Shown here piece by piece: positions 1 to 10,175 of a stretch of 64,000 nucleotides of DNA. The number at the start of each line of letters is the position of its first letter. Position 1 is the stretch's first letter. Source of the stretch: Oncomelania hupensis (Eukaryota > Mollusca > Gastropoda > Littorinimorpha > Pomatiopsidae); contig CM072516.1 of NCBI GenBank assembly GCA_036898135.1, positions 18,244,876 to 18,308,875 of the forward strand. Direction: 5' to 3'. The position numbers and the translations under genes were made by a program. The notes under the pieces are model-generated. The model did not search any database, was not told the DNA's origin, and saw nothing but the letters and a program-made list of their open reading frames with translations.

Positions 1-189
1 TTTACTCATAGGAAAGATCGAGGCCTATATAAAAGTATCCTTATAGTCAAGACACTTTATTACCCAATGAATTCAAAATACATAGGATTTTGTTTTGGTG
101 ATGCGGTAAAACATTCAGTCCCTCTGCAACAACAAACAACCTTCCACTGGACATTAAGACGTTAGAATACTCTGATAGAAAAAGTTATT

Positions 190-290
190 TAAGGAGTAAA
201 GCACAGGCGCACGCCCACTCGCAACCTCCCCCACGCACACGCCCACTCGCAACCCCCTCACGCACACGCATACTCACGCATACCCACATG
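190..290. repeat. C-rich imperfect tandem repeat
   Basis: Two to three imperfect units of about 30 bases built on CGCCCACTCGCAAC followed by C-rich and CACG-rich stretches. It lies in otherwise AT-rich sequence. No gene signal was seen at 1-390. Confidence 0.5.
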
Positions 291-393
291 GGTATCTAAA
301 TTAAAACATAATGAGATAAAATACATTAAAGAATCAGAATTGCACCACTAACACATTATCGCAAATAATAAATTGGCGTTTAAGTATAACACC

Positions 394-576
394 TCATGCT
401 CTGTGGATAACTGAGGACACTGGTACTAAGAGGGCGGCCTCGGGGAAGAAGCTGTGTCTAAACCGGCTAGTTCTAACTTTTAGAGCTCTGAAATGTTTGC
501 CTGACGTGAGGAGCTCGAACAGATGGTTGGCTGGGTGCGATGGGTCGCCAGCTATATTGTTACTATATAATATCAT
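394..576 (-). pseudogene. C-terminal tail of a non-LTR retrotransposon reverse transcriptase (remnant)
   Basis: A 60-codon minus-strand frame contains HPANHLFELLTSGKHFRALK followed by RTSRFRHSFFPEAALL. This pattern (a hydrophobic NHLF block, an RTSR block, then SFFP before the stop) resembles the last residues of many animal non-LTR retrotransposon ORF2 proteins. Upstream on the minus strand the frame is not clearly continued, so this is a 5'-truncated or decayed copy. It differs from the plus-strand LINE family at 1311-3745. The family call rests on motif memory only. Confidence 0.45.
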
Positions 577-864
577 AGATTCAGAGTATCTGTGATAATA
601 TTGACACTGGGAGTAGTATTTATTATTATAATACTTGTATTTAACACTATAGGTGTATGTAGGGTCTTATAAAGACATATAATATAGCAATCCTAATTTT
701 TGGGGGAAGGCTTAATAAATTAACTATACTTAAATTATTTGATTTATCACAAGTTTACATTTGTTTTCCGCTCATTGTTAATTGCGTTGTCCACCACCCC
801 CACTTCCATCCCTCATGAGCAGATATATATGCAAGCAGCTGGGTTGATGATATACTCATTTCAT

Positions 865-869
<5 letters not shown>

Positions 870-955
<86 letters not shown>

Positions 956-974
956 TAAGCACAACACGTCATAT

Positions 975-1008
<34 letters not shown>
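870..1008. repeat. (TA)n then (TAGA)n microsatellites
   Basis: An uninterrupted (TA)n tract at about 870-952 is followed by a (TAGA)n tract at about 977-1008. Reading frames here (runs of Tyr-Ile) are artefacts. Confidence 0.95.
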
Positions 1009-1009
<1 letters not shown>

Positions 1010-1310
1010 TATAGATAGAGATATATATAGATAAATAATTAAACTATGAATAATAATAGTAAATATATAACTCTGTGTAAGAAGGTAAATGAATGTAAAG
1101 TTGACAGATTTGTGAATGTCATTGGAAACAAAATAAAGATAGAATAAACATGCAAAAGTAAAGACAAACAGCTAAGTCAATATATAAACGAAAGGCGTAC
1201 GTGCGAGTGTGGGTGAGAGAGAGAGAGAGAGATTTGGAATTGTTCCAAAACAACAAGAAGAAAACATGAAAACATTACATGCCTAGAGAAAGAATGCAAA
1301 TAAAGGTAAA

Positions 1311-2078
1311 TACTTGAACAGCTTGTACAGAGGCTTGACACCACCTCCAGAGCTTATGGAATGGAAATAAGTGCAGAGAAGACCAAAATGATGACCAACA
1401 ACACCAATGGCATCAACACGGACATCAAAGTACAAGGCCAATCCCTCAACACAGTGCACAGCTTCAAATATTTAGGAGCCATTGTGTCAGACAATGGGTC
1501 TCGACAGGAAGTCCTCTCCAGGATCGCACAAACAACTGCTGCCCTGACAAGGTTGAAGCCCATTTGGAAAGACAGAACCATCAGTCTACATTCCAAAGTA
1601 AGACTGCTGCGCTCTCTGGTCATCTCCATCTTCCTATATGCTTGCGAAGCATGGACCCTCACAGCAGATCTCCAACGAAGAATACAAAGCATGGAGATGA
1701 GGTGCTACAGAAGACTTCTGTGCATTTCCTATACTCAACACATCACCAACGACGAAGTCCGACAGACCATCACACAAGCCATTGGACAACATGATGACCT
1801 GCTCACAGTGGTTAAGAAACGGAAACTCCGATGGTATGGCCACGTCACCAGATCATCAGGCCTTGCAAAGACCATTCTGCAAGGCACAGTGCAAGGAGGT
1901 AGAAGAAGGGGGAGACCGAAAAAGAGGTGGGAGGACAACATTCGAGAATGGACTGGTTTGACACTGAGCGAAGCCATGAGGGCTGCTGAGGACAGAGAAA
2001 GATGGAGTATGCTGGTTAAACGATCATCTGTGGTGCCCCTACGACCTTCGGGTTATGGGACAGGATAGGATAGGATAG
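1311..2078 (+). mobile_element. 5'-truncated non-LTR retrotransposon (LINE copy 1), 3' end of ORF2 open
   Basis: The frame 1361-2068 is open for 235 codons and encodes the part downstream of the reverse-transcriptase catalytic core. It begins at AEKTKMM, continues through SFKYLGAIVSD and RIAQTTAALTRLKPIW, then CYRRLLCISYTQHITNDEV, then the WYGHVTR motif, and ends in a basic GGRRRGRPKKRW stretch. This region is typical of LINE ORF2 C-termini, probably RTE- or Jockey-like. The fingers, motif A and the FADD motif C are absent, so the copy is 5'-truncated at about 1311. The element ends in a short GGATA tandem repeat (about 2062-2078) rather than a plain poly(A). The intact 235-codon frame suggests this is younger than copy 2. 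It cannot encode a working enzyme. Confidence 0.8.
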
Positions 2079-2245
2079 GAAAAAAATAAAAAATATATCC
2101 ATAAAACAATAAGACTCCAGTCTTCCCATTTACTGTTACCATTTTGCCCAATTTAGGGCTTCTTCAGAACAAATATTTTCTGTACAGGGAGAGCTTATAT
2201 ATATTTAATTAATTTTATGTATACTGGTACAATCGCTGTATACTG

Positions 2246-3745
2246 GTGCAATCGCTGAAGAAGGGGAAGTCAGCAGGAGTGGACAACATACCTGCAGAAT
2301 TGCTTCAAGAAGGAGAAGAAGCGATCATTGACACCCTCACCATTATCTTTAACAAGATTTGGCAGAGTGGGGAGTGGCCAACACCATGGACCCAGTCGCT
2401 TGTCTTCAATCTTCCCAAAAAAGGTAACCTTCAGGAGTGTGAATTAATTACTGGATCATCAGCCCCAGCAAAGTCCTCCTGAAAATAATACTCAACAGGT
2501 TGAAACCCCAAGGTGAACAAATCATATAGCTGAAGAACAAGCACGATTCAAGGCATGGAGCAGATTTTCAACCTCAGAATAATCTGCGAGAAATACCTAC
2601 AGCATCAACATCTATATCATGTGTTTGTAGACTTCAAAAATGCATTTGACCGAGTCTGGCATGCAGCTCATTGGGCAACCTTGAGAGTGTACAACATCAG
2701 CCCTAAAATTATTGAAGTCATCAAAAGCCTGTATGACAAGCCTACCAGTGCAGTCCTCCACAACAGCGCCTTCGGGGAACTGGTTCAGAACAACAATCGG
2801 TGTGCGTCAAGGATGCCTACTCTCTCCAACACTCGTCAACATCTTCCTAAAGTGCATCATGTCAGATGCCATTGCAGATCACGAAGGCACAGTCAGCATT
2901 AAAGGTAGAGCAATCTCCTATCTCCGTTTTGCGGATGACATTGATGGATTGGCGGGAGAGGAACAAGAACTTGAACAGCTGGTACAGAGGCTTGACACCA
3001 CCTCCAGAGCCTATGGAATGCAAATAAGAGCAGAGAAGACCAAAATGATGACAAACAACACCAGTGGCATCAACACAGACATCAGAGTCCAAAGCCAATC
3101 CCTCAACACCGAGCCTATAGCTTCAAATATTTAGGAGCCATTGTAGCAGACAATGGGTCCTGACAGGAAGTTCTCTCCAGGATTGCACAAACAACTGCAG
3201 CCCTGCCAAGGTTGAAGCCAATTTGGAAAGACAAGACCATCAGTCTACATTCCAAGGTAAGGCTGCTGCGTTCCCTTGTCATCTCCATCTTCCTATACGC
3301 TTGCGAAACATGGACCCTCACAGCAGATCTACAATGAAGAATACAAAGCATGGATCGAGATTTAAGGTGCTACAGAAGACTTCTTCGGGGCATTTTTTAT
3401 ACCCAGTACATCACCCACGACGAAGTCCAAAAGACCATTACACAAGCCATTGGACAACACGATGACATGTTCACAGTGGTGAAAAAACATAAACTCCAAT
3501 CGGTATGACCACGTCATCAGAGCATCGGGCCTTGCAAAGACCATCCTGGAGGAGGCAGAAGAAGAGGGAGACAGAAAAATGAGGTGGGAGAACAATATTC
3601 GAGAATGGACTGACTTGACACTGAGCAAAGCCAGGAGGGTTGATGAGGACAGAGAAATTTGGAATGCACTAATTAAATTATCATCTGTGGTGTCCCAACG
3701 ACTTCCAAGTAATGGTATATGATAGCGTAGAATAGGATAGGCTCT
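2246..3745 (+). mobile_element. Decayed non-LTR retrotransposon (LINE copy 2) with RT core
   Basis: Same family as copy 1 but extending further 5'. Frames at 2246-2482, 2555-2902 and 2712-3134 carry the RT fingers (KSAGVDNIPAELLQEG), motif A (VFVDFKNAFDRVW), motif B (GVRQGCLLSPTLVNIFL) and motif C (RFADDIDGLA). Stops and frameshifts separate these pieces. TGA codons at 3161-3163 and 3334-3336 replace CGA in copy 1. The 3' end at about 3722-3740 again has an ATAGGATAGG tract. It lies just 3' of copy 1 in the same orientation, but the two are separate insertions because copy 1 has its own 3' tail. Pseudogene. Confidence 0.8.
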
Positions 3746-4190
3746 GGTATAAATATAAAATAATAAATATTGAGATAGACAATCCAAGGTAAAGAGGTTT
3801 AAAAAAAAAACAGAATGTAAAAAAAAATGCATCAGATTAAATGTAAAGATAAAGTGATGACAGGTATAATATAGACTGGCAAACAATTAATTAGGTGTTA
3901 TCAGTTTTATTATGGGAAAAAAGGGAAGAAACTTTCAGATAAAGAAATGAAGAAATAAATTAATTGGATTTAGTATATTAATGAAGTTTGCTAACGAAAA
4001 AAGAATTTATTTATTTTAAAATATATTTTTTAAATTTATTTATGTATTTATATAGTTTTTGAATTATGTTTTATGTAGTCTATATAGATATAACAACTTT
4101 TTATTATCACTTTTATTTTGCGTGTGTCCACTACGACAATAACAAAGAAAGACGAAAGCTATTTGTACTAAAAATGTTTATTTTTCTGAG
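3746..4190. other. AT-rich spacer, nothing recognised
   Basis: A-rich and T-rich tracts with short frames only. No conserved coding pattern or repeat end was seen. Confidence 0.5.
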
Positions 4191-4480
4191 TCTGACCAAA
4201 GACAATCTTTGGTCTGACTGCCGATGGCCCAGCCGCGAGCGCGTGATTCCCTATTTTTGGCTGTCCCCCAATCACGCCACTCCTTGTGCAACGTCACAAG
4301 TTTTGTGGTAGATCCCGGAAATCTAAAAATAACTGGCTGATCTCATGCGATTGGAATGTGACCCACTTTATAGACAGCGCGCGAGCCCTACAACAGACAT
4401 TTGGGTCACGTTTCATGTAAAAGTTGTACACGAGCCAACACTTGTAAACAGCAATTTTGTAAACATTTGATTCAAACGCA
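4190..4480. promoter_or_regulatory. Candidate cis-regulatory block, GC-richer than flanks
   Basis: This block has several CpGs in a surrounding of AT-rich spacer. A perfect 9-bp inverted repeat, GACCAAAGA (4194-4202) and TCTTTGGTC (4206-4214), is separated by 3 bp and presents two TCF/LEF-like CTTTG cores. Downstream are a MADS-box-like CTATTTTTGG, a CCAAT motif, AACGTCAC (a CRE-like half site on the other strand), CTAAAAATA (MEF2-like) and a TATA-like CTTTATAGA before a CG-rich run. It sits about 4.4 kb beyond the stop codon of jun. It could be a promoter, an enhancer of jun, or a decayed element. Inference only. Confidence 0.35.
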
Positions 4481-5412
4481 GACAAGAAAACTGTTACTTT
4501 TGTTAGATATCTTTAGCCTTGGCTTCAATTTACATGTTTGTTGCTGAATATACCAAGTAGCCTACCCCTAGTACAAACCAAGGATGTACATGTACATTCA
4601 GTGTACATTCCCTGTACAAACCAATACAAACAAATTCATTTTTAGTAGGATTAAAGATTTTGTGTTCTTTTGAAAAAGTAGTTTCTTTTGTGGGCTGTTA
4701 ATATTGTTGACTTCTAACCACAATACGCAATTGGATCTCTGTATGATAACAGTCTGATAAGATAAGGATTAATAGAAAACAAATATCTCATTGTGTATAA
4801 ATCATTATGTGTACTATTATATCGTATAAGTATTATTGTATTAAAGACAAAACAACCTAGTTCACAGCAATAGAGAATTTTATGATTTTCACAATGGAGT
4901 GAACATGTATACACGTGTATATTTGGATAGAACATATGCAGTTAATTTCTATTTCTGGTTTTCTAGTTTAAATGATTAATAAACTTTATAAGTTTGTATG
5001 TATGTAATATAGTTTGAATTAAGTTTGTGTACATTACTGAACTTTTAAATTATTAACCTTGTAAGCTTAAAGAGTGAAGTTTGTTAAATTCACAGTAAAA
5101 TTGACTAGCTATAATAATACTTGGTATTTCTTTCTTTCTTTATGTATACCCTACAATTTGTCGATACAATTTTTTTGATACAATTTATTTTTAGTTGCTG
5201 CTGTCAATACCAGTATGAATGGGTTAGACAGGATTCAGCATTACTCTTTTGTTTAATAATCTCATGAAACCCTAAATCTTGGCCTTAGTGTATAGTGCTT
5301 CCAACAGTTTGAGACTCCAGCTAGTGAAAGTGCAACACTGTAATTTGGATCAATACTCAGGGTAACCTTTTTTTTCCCCCACTCCATTCCTTTTGCCTCA
5401 GCTTCCATCATT

Positions 5413-5472
<60 letters not shown>

Positions 5473-5616
5473 TCCCCCTCTCCCTCTACCCCATTTCCCC
5501 TCCCCTTTCTTTCACTGATAATGTACTGTGGAGGGGTGTAGTGTTTTCAAAGTGCTCTAGGGTACGAGATGAGAGGCAACATGGAGGATATTTTTTAAAA
5601 AACTAATGTCTTAACG

Positions 5617-5696
<80 letters not shown>

Positions 5697-6329
5697 ATGA
5701 ACTTCTTCGTCATTGTACTGTGGTGGATTCCACTCCACCCCCATCCCTCCCACCCCACTCCTACCCCATGCAAATGTGAGTGTGTTCCTTGGATGCCCCC
5801 CTATAGCTAACTAATTGTAAGAAAAAGCATTAAAATTGTTTATATAGGTATTGTCACAGTTTGTACGTGTTTGAGAAATTGTGTATAGGAAGGCGATATT
5901 GACCTAAACTGAAGAAAATGTGTATTGTTTAATTATAGGTTTTGTCACATGTTGTACGTGTTTCAAAAATTTGAGTTTGGGAAGCTGAAGGTGATATTGA
6001 CATAAACTGAAGAAAACAATGTTTAGCTACGTTGGTGTATGTGGTTGAATGAGGGTGAGAAATTACGTGTGTGTGAGAGAAGCATGGTTGCAGTAATTTG
6101 TTGCTAGGAATACTTAATGGTAATCTCTGCCCTATTTTCCATTGCCATTGTTAGTAAAAGTTAACAAAATGTCTACATTAGCACAATACTGGTAATACTG
6201 GTTTTACCACTCGAGTTTATTGTTGTTATCTTCATGCCCAAAACACTACTAAGAAAGTTTTGTGGTTTACTGTCTTTTTCCATAATTATATGGGACAAGG
6301 AATTCTGTGCTTCACCCAGGCGTTGGTAT

Positions 6330-6368
<39 letters not shown>

Positions 6369-6399
6369 TGAGAGAGAGAGAGAGAGAGCACTCACTTTA
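4481..6399. repeat. Spacer with (CT)n and (TG)n(AG)n microsatellites
   Basis: (CT)n tracts lie at about 5415-5470 and 5619-5692, and (TG)n followed by (AG)n at 6327-6389. Between the tracts are short repeats such as the pair of TTGTCACA(G/T)...TTGTACGTGTTT blocks at about 5850 and 5940. No gene was recognised. Ser/Leu/His-rich frames here are microsatellite artefacts. Confidence 0.8.
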
Positions 6400-8896
6400 T
6401 ATATGGTGTTTTCCTTTTTGTTTAGTTACCTTATACTTAATTTATTTAAATGACATATTATTGCTATTTTACTCTTGGTTTTTTGGTGTTTATTTTAAAA
6501 ATATCTCAACGTTTTAGCATTTTGTGAACTTCCAACACACAGACTGAAGAAAGAGATGTTGGATGAAAGATAAATTCAGCAAATTAAAAACAAGATGTTT
6601 GAACAAGACTTCTTTTTTAGAGAGAGAATGTTGATCATAGAAAAATTCAGTGGGAAATAAAAAGAAATAGGTTGAAACTGAAAAAAAAAAGACAAAGTAA
6701 AATTATGGTTGACAGACAGAATAAAACAAAAGTACAAAAGCAAAGAGATTGATCAGCAAGAGCACTGAATTATAGAAGTAAACGCATAGAGTGCACAATT
6801 TAAATTTAAACACAGACACCATTAGGTAAAATTAACAAGGTATTGTTGTATTAACTTATGAGAGTCTTTTTTGAAAATGCAACAAAAACGTCACTAAAAG
6901 AACCCAACATAAGAACAAGATCAATACCTCATCAAAGCAATATTTCAATTATTAAGTCATTATGCAATTTTTTTTCAGTTTTCAACTGCATTTTTAACAC
7001 AATTTTAACTAAGTAACATGTTCTAATTTCTCTTTTCAATGCTCAATAATATCAATTTTAACATGCTTAAATCTTGAGTTTGCAAATGCAAGTGAACAAC
7101 AACTAGTCAAGCAGGTATACCATCATAGCTCCACACTTTCACAATCTATGAAACTATTCTCATTCTATTCATTCATCAAAGTATCAAGCAGACAATTACA
7201 CATGTATTTCAGTTCACTAAGTAGTTATTCAATCATTAGAAACTTTCACCAATTAATTTATTTTCACTTCTCATGTTCAAACATACTGCTCTTTTTTCCC
7301 CCTACAAAATCTCTTAAATATATAGTGTTTTCTTTTCAATAACAGTTCAAATCCTTTTACTTTTTAGTACAATTTTATTCTAGAGCATAACAAATTTAGA
7401 AATCATGAGCTTCTTTTGTTGACTTTATTTCTAGAAAACAGATCAATACTTTACCAAATGCAGTGTTCACCGAATCATCAAAATCATAAACTACAAATGA
7501 AATGGCTGCTTCTTATAAAAGTCACTTTAAAAATACATCTGTCATCAACTAAACTAAAATATTATTATTTTAAAATTGTGCTTTGACTATCAGTATCAGT
7601 ATGAATAATTATTAAAACTTCTGGTTTTTTTTTGTTTTTATCTTTCAGCAAATTCTTGATTATCACTGTATTCGAATTTCAAATTTGCAACAAAATAGCA
7701 AGCAGCCTGATTTATAACAAAATCAAGTTTAAGAAATGAAGCTGTAAACTACATAGTCTACATATCATGATACAATACACTCTACTTGCACACAGGTACT
7801 TAGATGACTATGAACACAAATTTAAAGGTATGTTATGAAAAAAAGTTTGAAAATTTAATAAATCAAGATTAACAGGATTATACCATGCCACTCTCTTCTC
7901 CCACGCTATCTCCAACCCTTCCAAAAAAAAAAAGTTTATAAATACATACATGTACACACTATGAATGATAGAGCTATTAAAATGAACAACTCATAATAAT
8001 AAACACTATTATTATTATTAATATTATTATTATTATTAAAATATAAATAAAATATATAAATAAAATAATCAATGGAAATTACATTTTAAAAAGCAGTTGT
8101 TTAGTTTCTTTCACTAGCAAACTGTTCATTCAGTCAGAAAGCACCATTTCATCATACAAATTATGCCAACACGCTCTAGCGATTTTCTTTTTCTCGGAGC
8201 ATAAAATACCATAGTCATAATGAAAAATCACAGATTTGATCAGCAAATGAACATCCACTCTTTTACACATGACTGATGATGTGTGAAAAACATAAAACTA
8301 ATCATAGCTGCTGTGTTTGTCTAGATTACCATCACAACAATATAAAGCTAGCTGGAAGAAGCACCTTTGTCCTGACCTTAGACTAGATTACAGCATGTAC
8401 ACAACACAAAATAAAAAAAATATTATAAATAAACAATAATAAAAAAAAACAAAAACAAATACAAACGTGATTGTTAAGAAAAATAAGAAAAAACAAGAAA
8501 AATAGTAATGTACTGACATGCAAATGAATAGCAAGATCATGAAATGCTGTTGTTGAAACCAAAGGTAAAAAGGTGCTATTTATAAACATACAATTTTCCA
8601 CACTGCATTATCATGGAACTTTGATTATGACTAAAATTATGCATGTATGTAAAACTGGATGAACGTATACATGTACATTTCCAATCAATCACACGGCACA
8701 TTTTCAGTCATTTTTCTACCAATGTAGCAGATCAGTTATTCAGCATCTTTTCACATAAAATCCAGTCCTTTTCTCCACAATGCTGCACATTCGACACTCA
8801 GTTACATAGTCTTGGACTTGTGATCGCTTGCACTTTCAGAATCCTTCACGTATCACATTTCATATCATGTACACTGTCACTGTCCAAGATCAAAAG
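6400..8896 (-). other. AT-rich Jun 3' flank and probable 3' UTR
   Basis: The sequence beyond the Jun stop (8897-8899) is very AT-rich with many TAAAT words, which read ATTTA on the transcript strand, as expected of an AU-rich, unstable immediate-early mRNA. Minus-strand AATAAA candidates occur at 7424-7429, 7375-7380 and 7257-7262. I cannot choose the true 3' end. An ATT/AAT-rich simple repeat lies at about 8005-8040. No protein gene was seen. Confidence 0.4.
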
Positions 8897-9817
8897 TTAC
8901 AACTTAATATTTTGGATCATAATCTGACACCCACTATTACAATGCTCAACTATCTGCTGCTTGAGCTTCATAACCTGCTCTCGAAGGCTGGTGGCGGTGG
9001 TCAAGAGATCACTGTTCTGTCCCTTCAGGTCTTTAACACGATCTTCCAAGCGGGAAATGCGCTCAAGCTTGCGCGTACGACACTTACGAGCAGCAACCCT
9101 GTTACGTGCTCGCTTGCGCTCGAGCTTGATACGTTCTTGAGATTCCATGTTGATGGGGGAGAGGGGCGGTGAACTGCCCAGGCATGGGACAGTTTGTTCA
9201 TCCTTGGCCATATGAATGTCCACCGAGGCTGAAGACCCATGGCAGTTGTCGGTCAAGATACGAGGTTTCATATCCAAACCTGCTGCTGATGACACTGGCA
9301 GGGATGCTGAGGACAAGACCACACCGTTGGGGAGGGTGGTCGTGGTGGTGGTGAGTTGATGGAGAGTGGTTTCTGGGAGGCCAGTTCCACCGAGAGAGGC
9401 CACAGAGGTGATGGGGAAATAGTCCTGACCAATGTTGAAGGCGTTGGAACTCAGCACAGCCTTAGCCGGCGATGGTTGTTTGGGTTGAACCCCAATGTCA
9501 TCAGGGCCGTCACAAGACTTCAGCTGCGCCAGAGCGTCGACAAAACCACGAGCATACGCCTCCTGTTCTTCGGTCACAAACTTTGGAAAGACGAACTGAG
9601 TTGGAGTAGGCGTGGTCGTGACCATGTTGCTGGCTTGCATGATCATCTTTTCCAACTCGGGAGACGCCAATTTCAACATGTTCAAGTCTGGAGACTGAAG
9701 AAGTAAGGTTTTCTTCGCTTTTGCACTTGGCCCTGTATTGAAGTCAAGGGTCATGCTCTTCTTCAAACCACGAAGATCATTCATTGACGAATTCGAGCCG
9801 TAGATTGATGGCTCCAT
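8897..9817 (-). CDS. jun: Jun / AP-1 bZIP transcription factor, intronless
   Basis: Single 306-codon frame. Residues 18-26 (LKKSMTLDF) match the JNK-docking delta region. S42-P, S52-P (LASPEL) and the TPTPTQ block at 69-73 match the JNK phosphorylation sites of vertebrate Jun. [16 protein letters not shown] (81-96) is the conserved Jun activation block. [16 protein letters not shown] (216-231) matches the GSK3/priming site next to the DNA-binding domain. The basic region (232-252) has NRVAARKCR and is followed by a leucine zipper (to about 290) and the conserved CNSGCQ tail. The start fits an N-terminus slightly shorter than vertebrate c-Jun. Jun genes are intronless in most animals, as here. 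Nuclear; binds TGACTCA/TGACGTCA as a homodimer or with Fos/ATF partners. Oddity: residue 244 is Arg where Jun proteins I recall have Ser (AASKCR). Identification is very secure. Confidence 0.97.
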   Translation of the reverse strand: MEPSIYGSNSSMNDLRGLKKSMTLDFNTGPSAKAKKTLLLQSPDLNMLKLASPELEKMIMQASNMVTTTPTPTQFVFPKFVTEEQEAYARGFVDALAQLKSCDGPDDIGVQPKQPSPAKAVLSSNAFNIGQDYFPITSVASLGGTGLPETTLHQLTTTTTTLPNGVVLSSASLPVSSAAGLDMKPRILTDNCHGSSASVDIHMAKDEQTVPCLGSSPPLSPINMESQERIKLERKRARNRVAARKCRTRKLERISRLEDRVKDLKGQNSDLLTTATSLREQVMKLKQQIVEHCNSGCQIMIQNIKL

Positions 9818-10175
9818 TTTGACTGAAGATACTCGAAGATCCAGTTTTAATCGAAGTGTAGATTATCAGTCAGATTTAGATGACTCACTGCGCCGAGTTA
9901 GGGAAACCCTTTTTCGTGGAGTACAGTCACAGCTTTTCGACTGTCTTCTTCGCTGTTTGGTGGTGTAGTAAACTCCGACTGCTCTTTGCCTTGAATATAA
10001 CCCGTGAGTCATGCTTCTATTTTTAGAATGACATCATATAACGCAGTTTTCATTGGTTCAAAATGACATAAGCAGTCACATGATACAATACTTTACGGAT
10101 TCTCGATTGGTGGAAAATGGTGACGTCGTTGAGAGGAGCATTATGGGATGTGTTCTGTGTGGCACGTCACGCTTT
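9818..10175 (-). promoter_or_regulatory. jun: Jun 5' UTR and promoter
   Basis: Reading on the minus strand from the distal side: a TGACGTGCC-type CRE half site (about 10162-10170), a CRE-like TGACGTCG (10121-10128 on the plus strand), inverted CCAAT boxes (10106-10110 and 10052-10056), TGATGTCA (10029-10036), the MEF2 box CTAAAAATAG (10017-10026), a consensus AP-1 site TGACTCA (10005-10011) and a TATA-like TTATATTC (9993-10000). Initiation would be expected near 9965-9970, leaving a 5' UTR of about 150 bases. These sites imply autoregulation by AP-1/ATF and input from MEF2. Motifs are seen; function is inferred. Confidence 0.75.
10005..10036 (-). promoter_or_regulatory. jun: AP-1, MEF2 and jun1-type (ATF/AP-1) site cluster
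   Basis: Three sites lie within 32 bp: TGACTCA, CTAAAAATAG and TGATGTCA in the transcript-strand order TGATGTCA, 2 bp, CTAAAAATAG, 5 bp, TGACTCA. The first two match the proximal jun1 (TGACATCA) and MEF2 (CTATTTTTAG) elements of mammalian c-jun. Confidence 0.8.

Noticed and set aside
739..954. 71-codon frame over the (TA)n tract
   Set aside because: Tyr-Ile repeats only; a microsatellite artefact. The same applies to frames over TA tracts at 36784-37065 (its distal part) and 58672-58905.
1361..2068. 235-codon frame as a host gene
   Set aside because: It is the C-terminal part of a LINE ORF2 with multiple copies in the window and a family 3' tail, so it is a transposon remnant.
9025..9706. 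Frames overlapping Jun (9025-9240 minus; 9169-9354 and 9356-9706 plus)
   Set aside because: Shadows of the Jun coding sequence in other frames with no family similarity.
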